Shown here piece after piece: positions 1-6,524 of a stretch of DNA of 9,167 bases. Numbering within the stretch: the first letter of the stretch is position 1; the number at the start of each line of letters is the position of its first letter. The notes beneath the pieces are model-generated. The model saw only the letters and a list, made by a program, of their open reading frames with translations, ran no database searches and was not told the origin of the DNA. The stretch comes from an uncultured Eisenbergiella sp. (lineage in GTDB: Bacteria > Bacillota > Clostridia > Lachnospirales > Lachnospiraceae), in assembly GCA_947626725.1 (NCBI GenBank), contig CANQTI010000068.1, positions 1-9,167 of the forward strand, in the 5' to 3' direction. The position numbers were made by a program, and so were the translations under genes.

Positions 1-656
1 AACGCAATCCCCAGGCCGATGTGGAAGGCTATGACGCCTGCCGCAAGATCGCGATCCTGGCCAGTTTGATGTCCGGCAAGACCGTGGACTGCCGGGATAT
101 CTATACGGAAGGGATCACCGGCATCACGCCGGAAGATTTCGCATATGCGAAGGCCCTGGGCATGTCGATCCGGCTGCTGGCCGTATGCAAGGCGGAGCCG
201 GACGGCTACATGGCCGCTGTGTCGCCCTGCATGCTTTCGGAGGACAACCCCCTGTCAGGCATCCACAATGTGTTCAACGCCGTTTTCGTCAGCGGCAACA
301 TGGTGGGCGAGACCATGTATTACGGCCGAGGGGCGGGAAAGCTGCCCACCGCCAGCGCAGTGGTGGCGGATGTGATCGACTGCGTGAAGCACCAGGGAAC
401 GCATATCTGGTGCCTGTGGGACCGGGAGAAGATCCGCTTAAAGGACTTCGGACAGGTGACAGGCCGGTTTTTCGTGCGGGCGGCCGTTTCGGACGAAGCG
501 ATCGCGGAGGAACTGTTTGGAGCCGTGGAAAAAATACGGCTGCCGGAGTGCCCTCAGGAATTCGGTTTTGTGACCGGAGAGATGACGCAGGACGCATTTG
601 CCCGGAAGGCGGAGAAGCTGCCCGGCTTTGTGTCCCGGATCCGCCTTAAGGACTGA
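1..656 (+). CDS. hom: Homoserine dehydrogenase, C-terminal part (5' end outside window)
   Basis: This enzyme reduces aspartate semialdehyde to homoserine with NAD(P)H, the branch point to threonine and methionine. The frame is already open at base 3, so the NAD-binding N-terminus lies upstream; 217 residues are visible. The fragment opens with NPQADVEGYDACRKIAILAS, the catalytic-core signature of the family, containing the conserved Asp (of EGYDA) and catalytic Lys (of CRKIAIL). The core continues through EGITGI and the closing GRGAGKLPTASAVVADV segment. From about base 462 the sequence has the shape of a C-terminal ACT domain (RFFVRAAV near its start, GFVTGEMTQDAF and IRLKD at its end), but the usual DxPGVLA-type loop is not recognisable. 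It is followed after 106 bases by the ApgM-like gene and then aspartate kinase, which supports the assignment. The identification is strong; weakened threonine feedback is only an inference. Confidence 0.93.
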   Translation, partial: RNPQADVEGYDACRKIAILASLMSGKTVDCRDIYTEGITGITPEDFAYAKALGMSIRLLAVCKAEPDGYMAAVSPCMLSEDNPLSGIHNVFNAVFVSGNMVGETMYYGRGAGKLPTASAVVADVIDCVKHQGTHIWCLWDREKIRLKDFGQVTGRFFVRAAVSDEAIAEELFGAVEKIRLPECPQEFGFVTGEMTQDAFARKAEKLPGFVSRIRLKD

Positions 657-700
657 GATCTGCCGGTTTCCCGTTCCAGGCCTGCCGCAGGGAAAATCTT

Positions 701-715
701 TTCGTGCGGCACGAA
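701..715 (+). repeat. Inverted repeat in the hom-apgM gap
   Basis: TTCGTG-cgg-CACGAA is a perfect 6-bp stem with a 3-nt loop inside the 106-base gap after hom. A looser outer pairing is possible between GTTCC...TGCC near 674-686 and GGCAGGAAC near 723-731. No T-run follows, so this is not a clear terminator. It may be a processing or mRNA-stability hairpin within the operon. Confidence 0.35.
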
Positions 716-762
716 TGCCGGGGCAGGAACCGTTATAAAATAGCGAAGAGGAGTAGAAATTT

Positions 763-1968
763 ATGAAATATGTGGTGGTGCTGGGAGACGGGATGGCAGA
801 TGAACCGCTGCAGGAGCTGGACGGCAAGACTCCCCTTTCCCATGCGGATACGCCGAATTTGGACCGGATCGCGGCGCAGTCGGAGATTGGCATGGTGCAT
901 ACGGTGCCGGAGGGCATGGCGCCCGGTTCGGACACGGCCAATTTGTCGGTACTGGGGTATGATCCGAAAAAATGTTATTCGGGGCGTTCTCCCCTGGAAG
1001 CGCTGTCCATCGGTGTGGACATGAAGGATACGGATGTGGCGCTGCGCTGCAATATCGTTACCCTTTCGGAGGAGAACGTGCCGTTTGAGGAGCAGACGAT
1101 TCTGGACCACAGTTCCGATGAGATTTCCACGCAGGACTGCAGCGTGCTGCTGGATGCGGTGAAGGCGGAACTGGAAAGAGGTCCGTACCATTTTTATTTG
1201 GGCACCAGTTATCGGCACTGTCTGATCTGGGAACACGGCCGCGTGCTGGAGCTGACCGCACCCCACGATGTGCTGGGACGCCAGATCGGTCCCTACCTGC
1301 CGTCCGACGAGGCGCTGTATGGGATGATGGAAAAGAGCTATCAGATTCTGAAGGACCACCCGCTGAATTTGGAGCGGAAAAAGCGGGGGCTTCGGCCGGC
1401 CAACTGCTGTTGGTTCTGGGGCGCTGGAACCCGGCCTTCGCTTTCTTCCTTCGCGGAGACCTACGGGAAAAAGGGGATCATGATTTCCGCGGTAGATCTG
1501 CTCAAAGGGATCGCTGTGGGTGCGGGGATGGCTGTGGCGCAGGTAGAGGGGGCTACCGGCGGCCTGAATACCAACTATGAAGGGAAAATGCAGGCGGCTT
1601 ACGACGCGCTGATCAGGGACGGTTACGATTTTGCCTATATCCATGTGGAGGCCCCGGATGAGATGGGGCATCAGGGAAGCGTGGAGAAAAAAGTGAAGGC
1701 CATCGAATATCTGGATCAACGGCTGATCGGTCCCCTGTGGGAAAAGCTGACGCAGACAGGAGAGGCCTTCCGGATGATGGTGCTTCCGGACCATCCGACC
1801 CCTATCGCGAAGCGCACGCACACCGCGGCGGAGGTGCCGTGGCTCATTTATGACAGCACGAAGCCTCTCGTGCGGGATTGGCGTTACAATGAGGCGGAAG
1901 GAATCCTGAGCGGAAATTACAAGGGAAGCGGACCTGCACTGATGCGGCATTTCCTGGGGCTGGAGTGA
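763..1968 (+). CDS. apgM: ApgM-like phosphotransferase, proposed homoserine kinase
   Basis: This 401-residue protein belongs to the alkaline phosphatase superfamily, close to archaeal-type cofactor-independent phosphoglycerate mutases. Visible motifs are VVLGDGMAD at the N-terminus (metal ligand Asp9), PGSDTANLSVLGYDP with the likely catalytic Ser56, DEMGHQG at 299-305 (Asp299, His303), LPDHPTP (Asp343, His344) and RTHT (His353), the expected metal-ligand set. An AGAGGAG ribosome site at 747-753 lies nine bases before the ATG. A bacterial subfamily of these proteins has been proposed to be a homoserine kinase because it lies beside aspartate-pathway genes. Here it sits between homoserine dehydrogenase and aspartate kinase, exactly that context, and no GHMP-type thrB is visible. 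The superfamily call is firm. The homoserine kinase role is inferred from context, and glycolytic mutase activity is the alternative. Confidence 0.88.
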   Translation: MKYVVVLGDGMADEPLQELDGKTPLSHADTPNLDRIAAQSEIGMVHTVPEGMAPGSDTANLSVLGYDPKKCYSGRSPLEALSIGVDMKDTDVALRCNIVTLSEENVPFEEQTILDHSSDEISTQDCSVLLDAVKAELERGPYHFYLGTSYRHCLIWEHGRVLELTAPHDVLGRQIGPYLPSDEALYGMMEKSYQILKDHPLNLERKKRGLRPANCCWFWGAGTRPSLSSFAETYGKKGIMISAVDLLKGIAVGAGMAVAQVEGATGGLNTNYEGKMQAAYDALIRDGYDFAYIHVEAPDEMGHQGSVEKKVKAIEYLDQRLIGPLWEKLTQTGEAFRMMVLPDHPTPIAKRTHTAAEVPWLIYDSTKPLVRDWRYNEAEGILSGNYKGSGPALMRHFLGLE

Positions 1969-2008
1969 AAAAGCTGTCAGGAGATTCTGCGGGAAAGTGA
2001 TCGGGAGG

Positions 2009-2128
2009 TCTGCCCGGGAAATTGCCGGTCTGTCTGGAAAATCGCCGGCCTGCCCGGAAAATTGCCGGTCTGCCTGGGAAAATGCCGGTCTGTCCGAAAA
2101 ATCGCCGGCCTGCCCGGGAAGCCTCCGG
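2009..2128 (+). repeat. 20-bp minisatellite, six units (two 60-bp copies)
   Basis: Six contiguous 20-bp units begin at 2009, 2029, 2049, 2069, 2089 and 2109. The first is tctgcccgggaaattgccgg, and all end in ccgg. Units 1-3 and 4-6 form two 60-bp copies that I count as 51 of 60 identical, so a three-unit block seems to have been duplicated. The array fills half of the 240-base gap between apgM and lysC. Many ccgg and cccggg palindromes could fold in RNA. No start codon or ribosome site suggests it is translated on the plus strand. Confidence 0.9.
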
Positions 2129-2173
2129 GAGGGACCGTTTGGTCGGGCCGCCCCAAAATGCGGATGAGATAAG

Positions 2174-2195
2174 CAGGGAACATCCCTGAAAGGAG
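2174..2195 (+). promoter_or_regulatory. Hairpin and ribosome site of lysC, long spacing
   Basis: CAGGG-aacat-CCCTG (2174-2188) is a 5-bp hairpin whose last base is also the first of the Shine-Dalgarno stretch GAAAGGAG (2188-2195). From that stretch to the ATG at 2209 is 13 bases, longer than the usual 5-9. The conserved KFGGTS motif five residues in makes this start secure, so the spacing is real. It may lower or tune translation. Confidence 0.5.
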
Positions 2196-2208
2196 TCAGA
2201 AAAGCGGT

Positions 2209-3528
2209 ATGAGAAAAGTAGTGAAATTCGGAGGCACTTCGCTGGCCGACGCGCACCAGTTTGAAAAGGCCGGAGAGATCGTGCGGGCGGAGTCCTCCAG
2301 AAGATATGTAGTGCCCAGCGCGCCGGGCAAACGAAACCCTTCCGATACGAAGGTGACCGATATGCTCTATGCCTGTTATGCGCAGGCGGAGGCTGACGCG
2401 GATTTTTCCGAACTGTTTGGCCGCATTCAGGACAGGTATCAGGAGATCATCGACGGCCTGCATCTGGATCTGTCGCTGACAGAGGAGTTTGCGTTGATTG
2501 AGGCGAATTTCCGGGCGCATGCAGGACGGGACTATGCGGCCTCCCGGGGCGAATATCTGAATGGCATCATCATGGCCGATTATCTGGGATACACCTTTGT
2601 GGACGCGGCGGAAGTTGTTTTTTTCCGGGAGAACGGGGAGTTTGACGATCAAAAGACCAACGAGGTGATGGGCGATCGCCTGAAGAACATGCCCAATGCG
2701 GTTATTCCCGGCTTCTATGGGATTGGGGCGGACGGCAGGGTGAAGACTTTTTCCCGCGGCGGCTCCGACATCACCGGTTCCATCGTTGCCAGGGCCGTGC
2801 AGGCAGACGTCTATGAAAACTGGACCGACGTTTCCGGCTTTCTGATCGCGGATCCGAGGATCATTCCCAATCCGGAAAAAATCAGCATGATTACATATCG
2901 GGAGCTGCGGGAGCTGGCCTACATGGGGGCCGGCGTGCTGCACGAAGACTGCATTTTCCCGGTGCGCAGGGAGGGCATCCCCATCAATATCCGCAACACC
3001 AATCAGCCGGACGATGAGGGGACCTGGATCGTGGAAAGCACCTGTCAGAAATCTCGCTTCGTTATCACGGGTATCGCGGGGAAAAAGGGATTCTGCTCGG
3101 TCAACATCGAAAAGGATAAGATGAACATGGAGATCGGCTTCGGCCGGCGTGTGCTGCAGGCCTTTGAGGACAACGGCATTTCCTTTGAACATGTGCCCTC
3201 CGGCATTGACACAATGACCGTATTCGTCCACCAGAATGAGTTCATGAACAAGGAACAGAACGTGGTGGCGGCCCTGCACCGCCTGGCGAATCCGGACATG
3301 GTGGATATCGAGGCGGATATCGCGCTGATCGCGGTGGTGGGCAGAGGCATGAAATCCACGCGGGGTACCGCGGCCCGGATCTTCGCCGCGCTGGCCCATG
3401 AGAACATCAATATCCGCATGATCGATCAGGGCTCCAGCGAGCTCAACATCATCATCGGCGTGCGCAACGAGGATTTCGAAGACGCGATCCGCGCCATTTA
3501 CAATATGTTCGTGCTGGTTCAGCTGTGA
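2209..3528 (+). CDS. lysC: Aspartate kinase
   Basis: This enzyme phosphorylates aspartate with ATP, the first step to lysine, threonine and methionine. The 439-residue length suits a monofunctional, allosteric aspartate kinase. VVKFGGTSLAD (from residue 4) is the amino acid kinase nucleotide/substrate motif, SAPGKRNPSDTKVTD follows near residue 38, RGEYLNG lies in the middle, and FSRGGSDITGS (GGSD at 184-187) completes the catalytic core. From about residue 280 the protein carries two ACT-type segments: VITGIAGKKGFCSVNIEKD, and a second with GRGMKSTRGTAARIFAALA followed by INIRMIDQGSSELNIIIGV. These normally bind lysine and/or threonine for feedback inhibition. Which effector acts here cannot be read from the sequence. 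It is the last gene of the hom cluster, separated from apgM by the minisatellite and followed by a probable terminator. Confidence 0.95.
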   Translation: MRKVVKFGGTSLADAHQFEKAGEIVRAESSRRYVVPSAPGKRNPSDTKVTDMLYACYAQAEADADFSELFGRIQDRYQEIIDGLHLDLSLTEEFALIEANFRAHAGRDYAASRGEYLNGIIMADYLGYTFVDAAEVVFFRENGEFDDQKTNEVMGDRLKNMPNAVIPGFYGIGADGRVKTFSRGGSDITGSIVARAVQADVYENWTDVSGFLIADPRIIPNPEKISMITYRELRELAYMGAGVLHEDCIFPVRREGIPINIRNTNQPDDEGTWIVESTCQKSRFVITGIAGKKGFCSVNIEKDKMNMEIGFGRRVLQAFEDNGISFEHVPSGIDTMTVFVHQNEFMNKEQNVVAALHRLANPDMVDIEADIALIAVVGRGMKSTRGTAARIFAALAHENINIRMIDQGSSELNIIIGVRNEDFEDAIRAIYNMFVLVQL

Positions 3529-3625
3529 AATGCGCGGCTGTGCGGTCGGACGGCATGCCATGTTCGCGGATGGCGAAACGGCATCGCCCTAAGAGGCGTA
3601 TAGAAAGGGACATATAAAAGGAAAG

Positions 3626-3666
3626 AAAGGCGTATCATCTCATATTCAGGGGCGGTGCGCCTTTTT
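3626..3666 (+). terminator. Probable intrinsic terminator after lysC
   Basis: AAAGGCGTA (3626-3634) pairs with TGCGCCTTT (3656-3664), giving nine pairs including one G-U around a 21-nt loop. The 3' arm runs into a short T-run (3662-3666) followed by cctgttc. The large loop and short T-tract make it weaker than the terminator at 8466. Its place between the lysC stop and the next promoter fits the end of the amino acid operon. Confidence 0.45.
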
Positions 3667-3699
3667 CCTGTTCAATCCCGAAATCTTTAATAATTCTTA

Positions 3700-3728
3700 A
3701 AGACAAAGGGAAAGATTTGTGTTATACT
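3700..3728 (+). promoter_or_regulatory. Extended -10 promoter for the ABC operon
   Basis: TGtTATACT (3720-3728) is an extended -10 element with five of six bases of TATAAT. A 17-bp spacer separates it from AAGACA (3700-3705), a weak -35 matching TTGACA at four of six bases. The region upstream is AT-rich. Transcription would start near 3735, leaving a leader of about 50 bases. This position argues against the GTG at 3719, which overlaps the -10, as a start codon. Confidence 0.6.
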
Positions 3729-3775
3729 TTCATATCATGTGTAGAAAACGGCATTTGGAAGGCATGGGTGCTGTT

Positions 3776-3784
3776 GGAGAGGAG
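3776..3784 (+). promoter_or_regulatory. Ribosome site choosing the ABC ATPase start
   Basis: GGAGAGGAG lies just before the ATG at 3788. The in-frame ATG at 3764 has GGAAGG only one base upstream, and the GTG at 3719 overlaps the promoter. The 3788 start is therefore preferred. Confidence 0.6.
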
Positions 3785-3787
3785 ATC

Positions 3788-4738
3788 ATGGCCAAAACGG
3801 GAAAGCCTGTCATACAGGTGAAGGATCTGTACAAGATCTATCGCGTGGGCGATACGAAGGTGCGTGCCCTAAACGGAGTGGATTTTACCATTTATAAAGG
3901 GGAATTTTGCTCCATCGTCGGCACATCCGGCTCCGGAAAGTCCACGCTTCTGAATATGTTGGCCGGTCTGGAAAAGCCCACAAAGGGCGAGATCGTGATC
4001 GCCGGAGAGCACATGGAGAAAAAGAAGGAAAATCAGCTTGTGAAGTTTCGGCGGGAGCACATCGGATTCATTTTTCAGTCGTTCAATCTGATGGCGACGA
4101 TGAACGCTGTGGAGAATGTGGCTCTGCCGCTGACCTTTCAGGGCGTGAAAAAGGCGCAGCGCATGAAGAAGGCCGAGGCGCTTCTGGATATGGTGGGCCT
4201 GAAAAAATACAAAAAGCATAAACCCACACAGATGTCCGGCGGACAGCAGCAGCGTGTGGGCGTGGCCCGCGCCCTGGTGGTGGAGCCGGAGATCGTATTT
4301 GCGGACGAGCCTACGGGCAATCTGGACTCCAACACATCGGAAGAGGTCATGAGGCTGATGCAGAAGGTGGTCCGGGAGAAAAACCAGACGCTGGTCATGG
4401 TGACGCATGACAATCATCTGGCCAGCTTCGCGGATCGGATTTTTCATATCAAAGACGGAAAGATCGTGAAGATCGAAGACAATACAGGAAAACGGACCGG
4501 AGAGGACAGCCCTGCCGGAGAAGCCGGAGGGGATGAAAAGACCAGGGCGGACGGCCCTGCCGGAGAAGCCGGAGGGAATGAAAAGCCCGGAGAGGACAGC
4601 CCTGCCGGAGAAGCCGGAGGGAATGAAAAGCTCTGGGCGGACGGCCCTGTCGGGGAAATCGGCGGGGACGCGCAGGAGCGGTCGGAGAAGAAAGAGGACG
4701 GTGCGCAGGGCGCGGCCGGGAACGGAGGAGCAGACTGA
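3788..4738 (+). CDS. ABC transporter ATP-binding protein (MacB/LolD type) with repetitive acidic tail
   Basis: This 316-residue cytoplasmic ATPase would power the FtsX-type permease two genes downstream. The nucleotide-binding domain (residues 1 to about 235) has Walker A GTSGSGKST at 45-53, Q-loop Gln97 in FIFQSFNLM, signature MSGGQQQRV at 149-157, Walker B with DEPTGNLD and catalytic Glu174, and switch His207 in VTHD. The FNLM after the Q-loop and DEPTGNLD are typical of the MacB/LolD/FtsE group. Residues 238 to 297 are four 15-residue repeats around (D/G)xPAGEAGGxEK, followed by a charged Gly-rich end, roughly 80 residues beyond the core. Most relatives stop near 225-235 residues. The catalytic call is certain; substrate and tail role are unknown. 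The stop is one base before the ATG of the next gene. Confidence 0.93.
   Translation: MAKTGKPVIQVKDLYKIYRVGDTKVRALNGVDFTIYKGEFCSIVGTSGSGKSTLLNMLAGLEKPTKGEIVIAGEHMEKKKENQLVKFRREHIGFIFQSFNLMATMNAVENVALPLTFQGVKKAQRMKKAEALLDMVGLKKYKKHKPTQMSGGQQQRVGVARALVVEPEIVFADEPTGNLDSNTSEEVMRLMQKVVREKNQTLVMVTHDNHLASFADRIFHIKDGKIVKIEDNTGKRTGEDSPAGEAGGDEKTRADGPAGEAGGNEKPGEDSPAGEAGGNEKLWADGPVGEIGGDAQERSEKKEDGAQGAAGNGGAD
4499..4678 (+). repeat. Four 45-bp in-frame tandem repeats (two 90-bp copies)
   Basis: Units begin at 4499, 4544, 4589 and 4634. Units 1 and 3 encode GEDSPAGEAGG(D/N)EK, and units 2 and 4 encode (R/W)ADGP(A/V)GE(A/I)GG, so the array is a duplicated 90-bp pair. The unit length is a multiple of three, so copy number can change without breaking the ATPase frame. 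Each of the first three units holds ggaggg(g/a)atgaaaag, a chance ribosome-site-plus-ATG in another frame. Confidence 0.9.
4724..4728 (+). promoter_or_regulatory. Ribosome site choosing the start of the surface protein
   Basis: GGAGG lies 11 bases before the ATG at 4740, inside the end of the ATPase gene. It places the start directly before a signal-like N-terminus. The reading frame stays open upstream to an ATG at 4533, but that extension only re-reads the 45-bp repeats in a basic frame. Confidence 0.7.
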
Positions 4739-4739
4739 A

Positions 4740-6476
4740 ATGAGATGCGGAAATCGGCGGATAAGGAGATTGTGGATCGCTTTTGGGGCGGCAGCCGTAT
4801 CCGGGTGTCTTATGCTGGGAATGGCACAGGAAAGTCTGACCGCATACGCGGCGGAGGGACAGTCGGGCGGATATATCAATGACGATATGCGGGCGGCGGC
4901 CGATGAGGACATGCTCAATTATAAGAATACATTGATACGCAGCAATAATCTGGAACAGTATATTCTGGATGAGCTGGACAGTATTCTCTATAAAGGCATT
5001 TATTATATCGCGGAATCGGAGACGATGACCGAAGCGGAGATGTGGGCTTGGGTAGAACGCGTAAAAGGAGAGATGGATGCGGCGATTGCCGACACGGGTA
5101 CGGTGACGGCCACCACGGAGTTCCTCACGGTGGCGGACAACTGGGAGACGCCGACAGTGGCCTACAATCAGAGCGTGAACATCGTCCTGCCCCTCATCAA
5201 TCTGGGCGAGGAATGGCTGACCGACCTTCTGGTGGAGCCTGTGGTTTCCAATGATGTCCATGAGTGGCCTTTTCAGCTGGAAAACACCGGCTATACCAGG
5301 AATTTCAGCGAGATACCGGGCTGCGCCACGAAGCTGTATGACGAGGCGCTGTTTAACCGCCGGGAGGTGACCTATACGTTTACCGCCAGAGAAGATGTGC
5401 TGACGGGTTATTATCCGCTGACGTTCAGGGTATGGTACAGCAAAGACGGCATCCGCTGCGAGGAACCGGCGGAAGTAACGGTGTATGTGAACTGTCAGGG
5501 CAAACCGGGCAGCGGCAGCATCGGCGCAAACGAAGAGACCAATGTTTCCCAGCCCAGGATCATTGTCACAGGTTTTGAGACGGATCCTGCGCAGGTATAT
5601 GCGGGGGATACTTTCCTGCTCACGATTCATGTGCAGAATACTTCATCGGATACGGCGGTCAGCAACGTGCTGTTCGACCTGCAGGCTGTAGAAGGCGGTA
5701 CGGAGGGGACGAACGGGACTTCCAACCGATATGCGGCGTTCTTGCCTACCTCCGGCTCCAGTTCCATTTATGTGGAACGGATGGCGGCGGGGAGCACCCA
5801 TGATCTGCAGATCGAAATGCAGGCGAAGGCCGATCTTTCTCAGAAGCCGTACGTGGTGACGGTGAGCATGAAATACGACACGGATTTGAAAGCGGATCTG
5901 ACCGACGAGGCAAAGGTGTCCGTTCCCGTCCTGCAGGAATCGAAATTCGATTCCAGCACGCCGGAGATCTATCCTGCCAATATCATGGTAGGCGAGCAGG
6001 CAAACGTCATGTTCCAGATTTACAATACGGGCAAAACCACCTTATACAATGTGCAGGTGAAATTTGAAGCGGACAGCCTGGAAGGCGGAGATACCTTTAT
6101 CGGCAACCTGCAGCCCGGGGCCACCGGAAATGTGGACGCTATGGTGACCGGCATTGCCGGGACCATGGACGACGGTACGGTGAAAGCGGTGATTCTCTAT
6201 GAGGATGACACGGGCAAGCAGACCAGAACGGAAAAAGAACTCAACATATTCGTGAATGAAATGATGATGGATGACGGAATGATGCAGTTTCCGGAGGATA
6301 ATTATATGGAAGAAGAACCGCAGAAAAAGCTGGCGCTTCCGGTCATTCTCGGCATTATCGCAGGCGCCGCGGTTCTGGTGATCGTTCTCATCGCCGTCAT
6401 CGTGAAGCTGCGCAAAAAGAAAAAGGCGGCGAAGCAGCTGGCAGAGGATATTCTGGATCTGGACAAAGACGAGTGA
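4740..6476 (+). CDS. Surface-anchored accessory protein of the ABC system, beta-sandwich (CARDB/NEW3-like)
   Basis: The 578-residue protein begins with basic RRIRR and a hydrophobic stretch (residues 11-29). It then offers either a lipobox-like VSGC (Cys23) or a signal peptidase site after AYA/A (37-38). A single membrane helix at about 533-555 is followed by basic KLRKKKK and a short acidic tail. Most of the chain is therefore outside the cell, with the C-terminus in the cytosol. The exterior appears as three beta-rich segments: about 140-255; about 270-390 (starting PRIIVTGFETDPAQVYAGD, with FLLTIHVQNTSSD); and about 400-520 (STPEIYPANIMVGEQANV, with FQIYNTGKTTLYNVQV). The last two resemble CARDB/NEW3 or COG1361-type adhesion folds. 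Its place between ATPase and permease suggests it takes the part of the MacA adaptor or binds substrate; this is inference. The name is based on fold resemblance only. Confidence 0.8.
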   Translation: MRCGNRRIRRLWIAFGAAAVSGCLMLGMAQESLTAYAAEGQSGGYINDDMRAAADEDMLNYKNTLIRSNNLEQYILDELDSILYKGIYYIAESETMTEAEMWAWVERVKGEMDAAIADTGTVTATTEFLTVADNWETPTVAYNQSVNIVLPLINLGEEWLTDLLVEPVVSNDVHEWPFQLENTGYTRNFSEIPGCATKLYDEALFNRREVTYTFTAREDVLTGYYPLTFRVWYSKDGIRCEEPAEVTVYVNCQGKPGSGSIGANEETNVSQPRIIVTGFETDPAQVYAGDTFLLTIHVQNTSSDTAVSNVLFDLQAVEGGTEGTNGTSNRYAAFLPTSGSSSIYVERMAAGSTHDLQIEMQAKADLSQKPYVVTVSMKYDTDLKADLTDEAKVSVPVLQESKFDSSTPEIYPANIMVGEQANVMFQIYNTGKTTLYNVQVKFEADSLEGGDTFIGNLQPGATGNVDAMVTGIAGTMDDGTVKAVILYEDDTGKQTRTEKELNIFVNEMMMDDGMMQFPEDNYMEEEPQKKLALPVILGIIAGAAVLVIVLIAVIVKLRKKKKAAKQLAEDILDLDKDE

Positions 6477-6512
6477 GGATGCCGCAAAACCATATCAGAC
6501 ATGGACGGCATT

Positions 6513-6516
6513 GGAG
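6513..6516 (+). promoter_or_regulatory. Ribosome site choosing the permease start
   Basis: GGAG lies eight bases before the ATG at 6525. The in-frame ATG at 6501 has no purine-rich site before it, and MRILDLLRMS from 6525 looks like a typical FtsX-family N-terminus. Confidence 0.6.
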
Positions 6517-6524
6517 TAGACAAT

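Noticed and set aside
735..740. TATAAA as a -10 element before apgM
   Set aside because: No -35 is found at the right distance, and the transcript would begin at or within the ribosome site.
1977..2183. Repeat-containing minus-strand ORF over the minisatellite
   Set aside because: The 60-bp super-period keeps any stop-free frame open. There is no ribosome site or supporting context.
733..3561. 942-codon open frame on the minus strand
   Set aside because: It lies antisense to apgM and lysC, whose motifs are unmistakable. GC-rich third positions in those genes keep the opposite frame free of stops. The translated product shows no recognisable domain.
4533..4739. N-terminal extension of the surface protein from ATG 4533
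   Set aside because: It re-reads the ATPase repeat tail in another frame and would place about 70 basic residues before the signal peptide. The ATG at 4740 has a proper ribosome site.
3869..5630. Two long overlapping minus-strand frames (3869-4918 and 4449-5630)
   Set aside because: Both mirror the ATPase and surface-protein genes, and their apparent repeats come from the 45-bp array on the coding strand.
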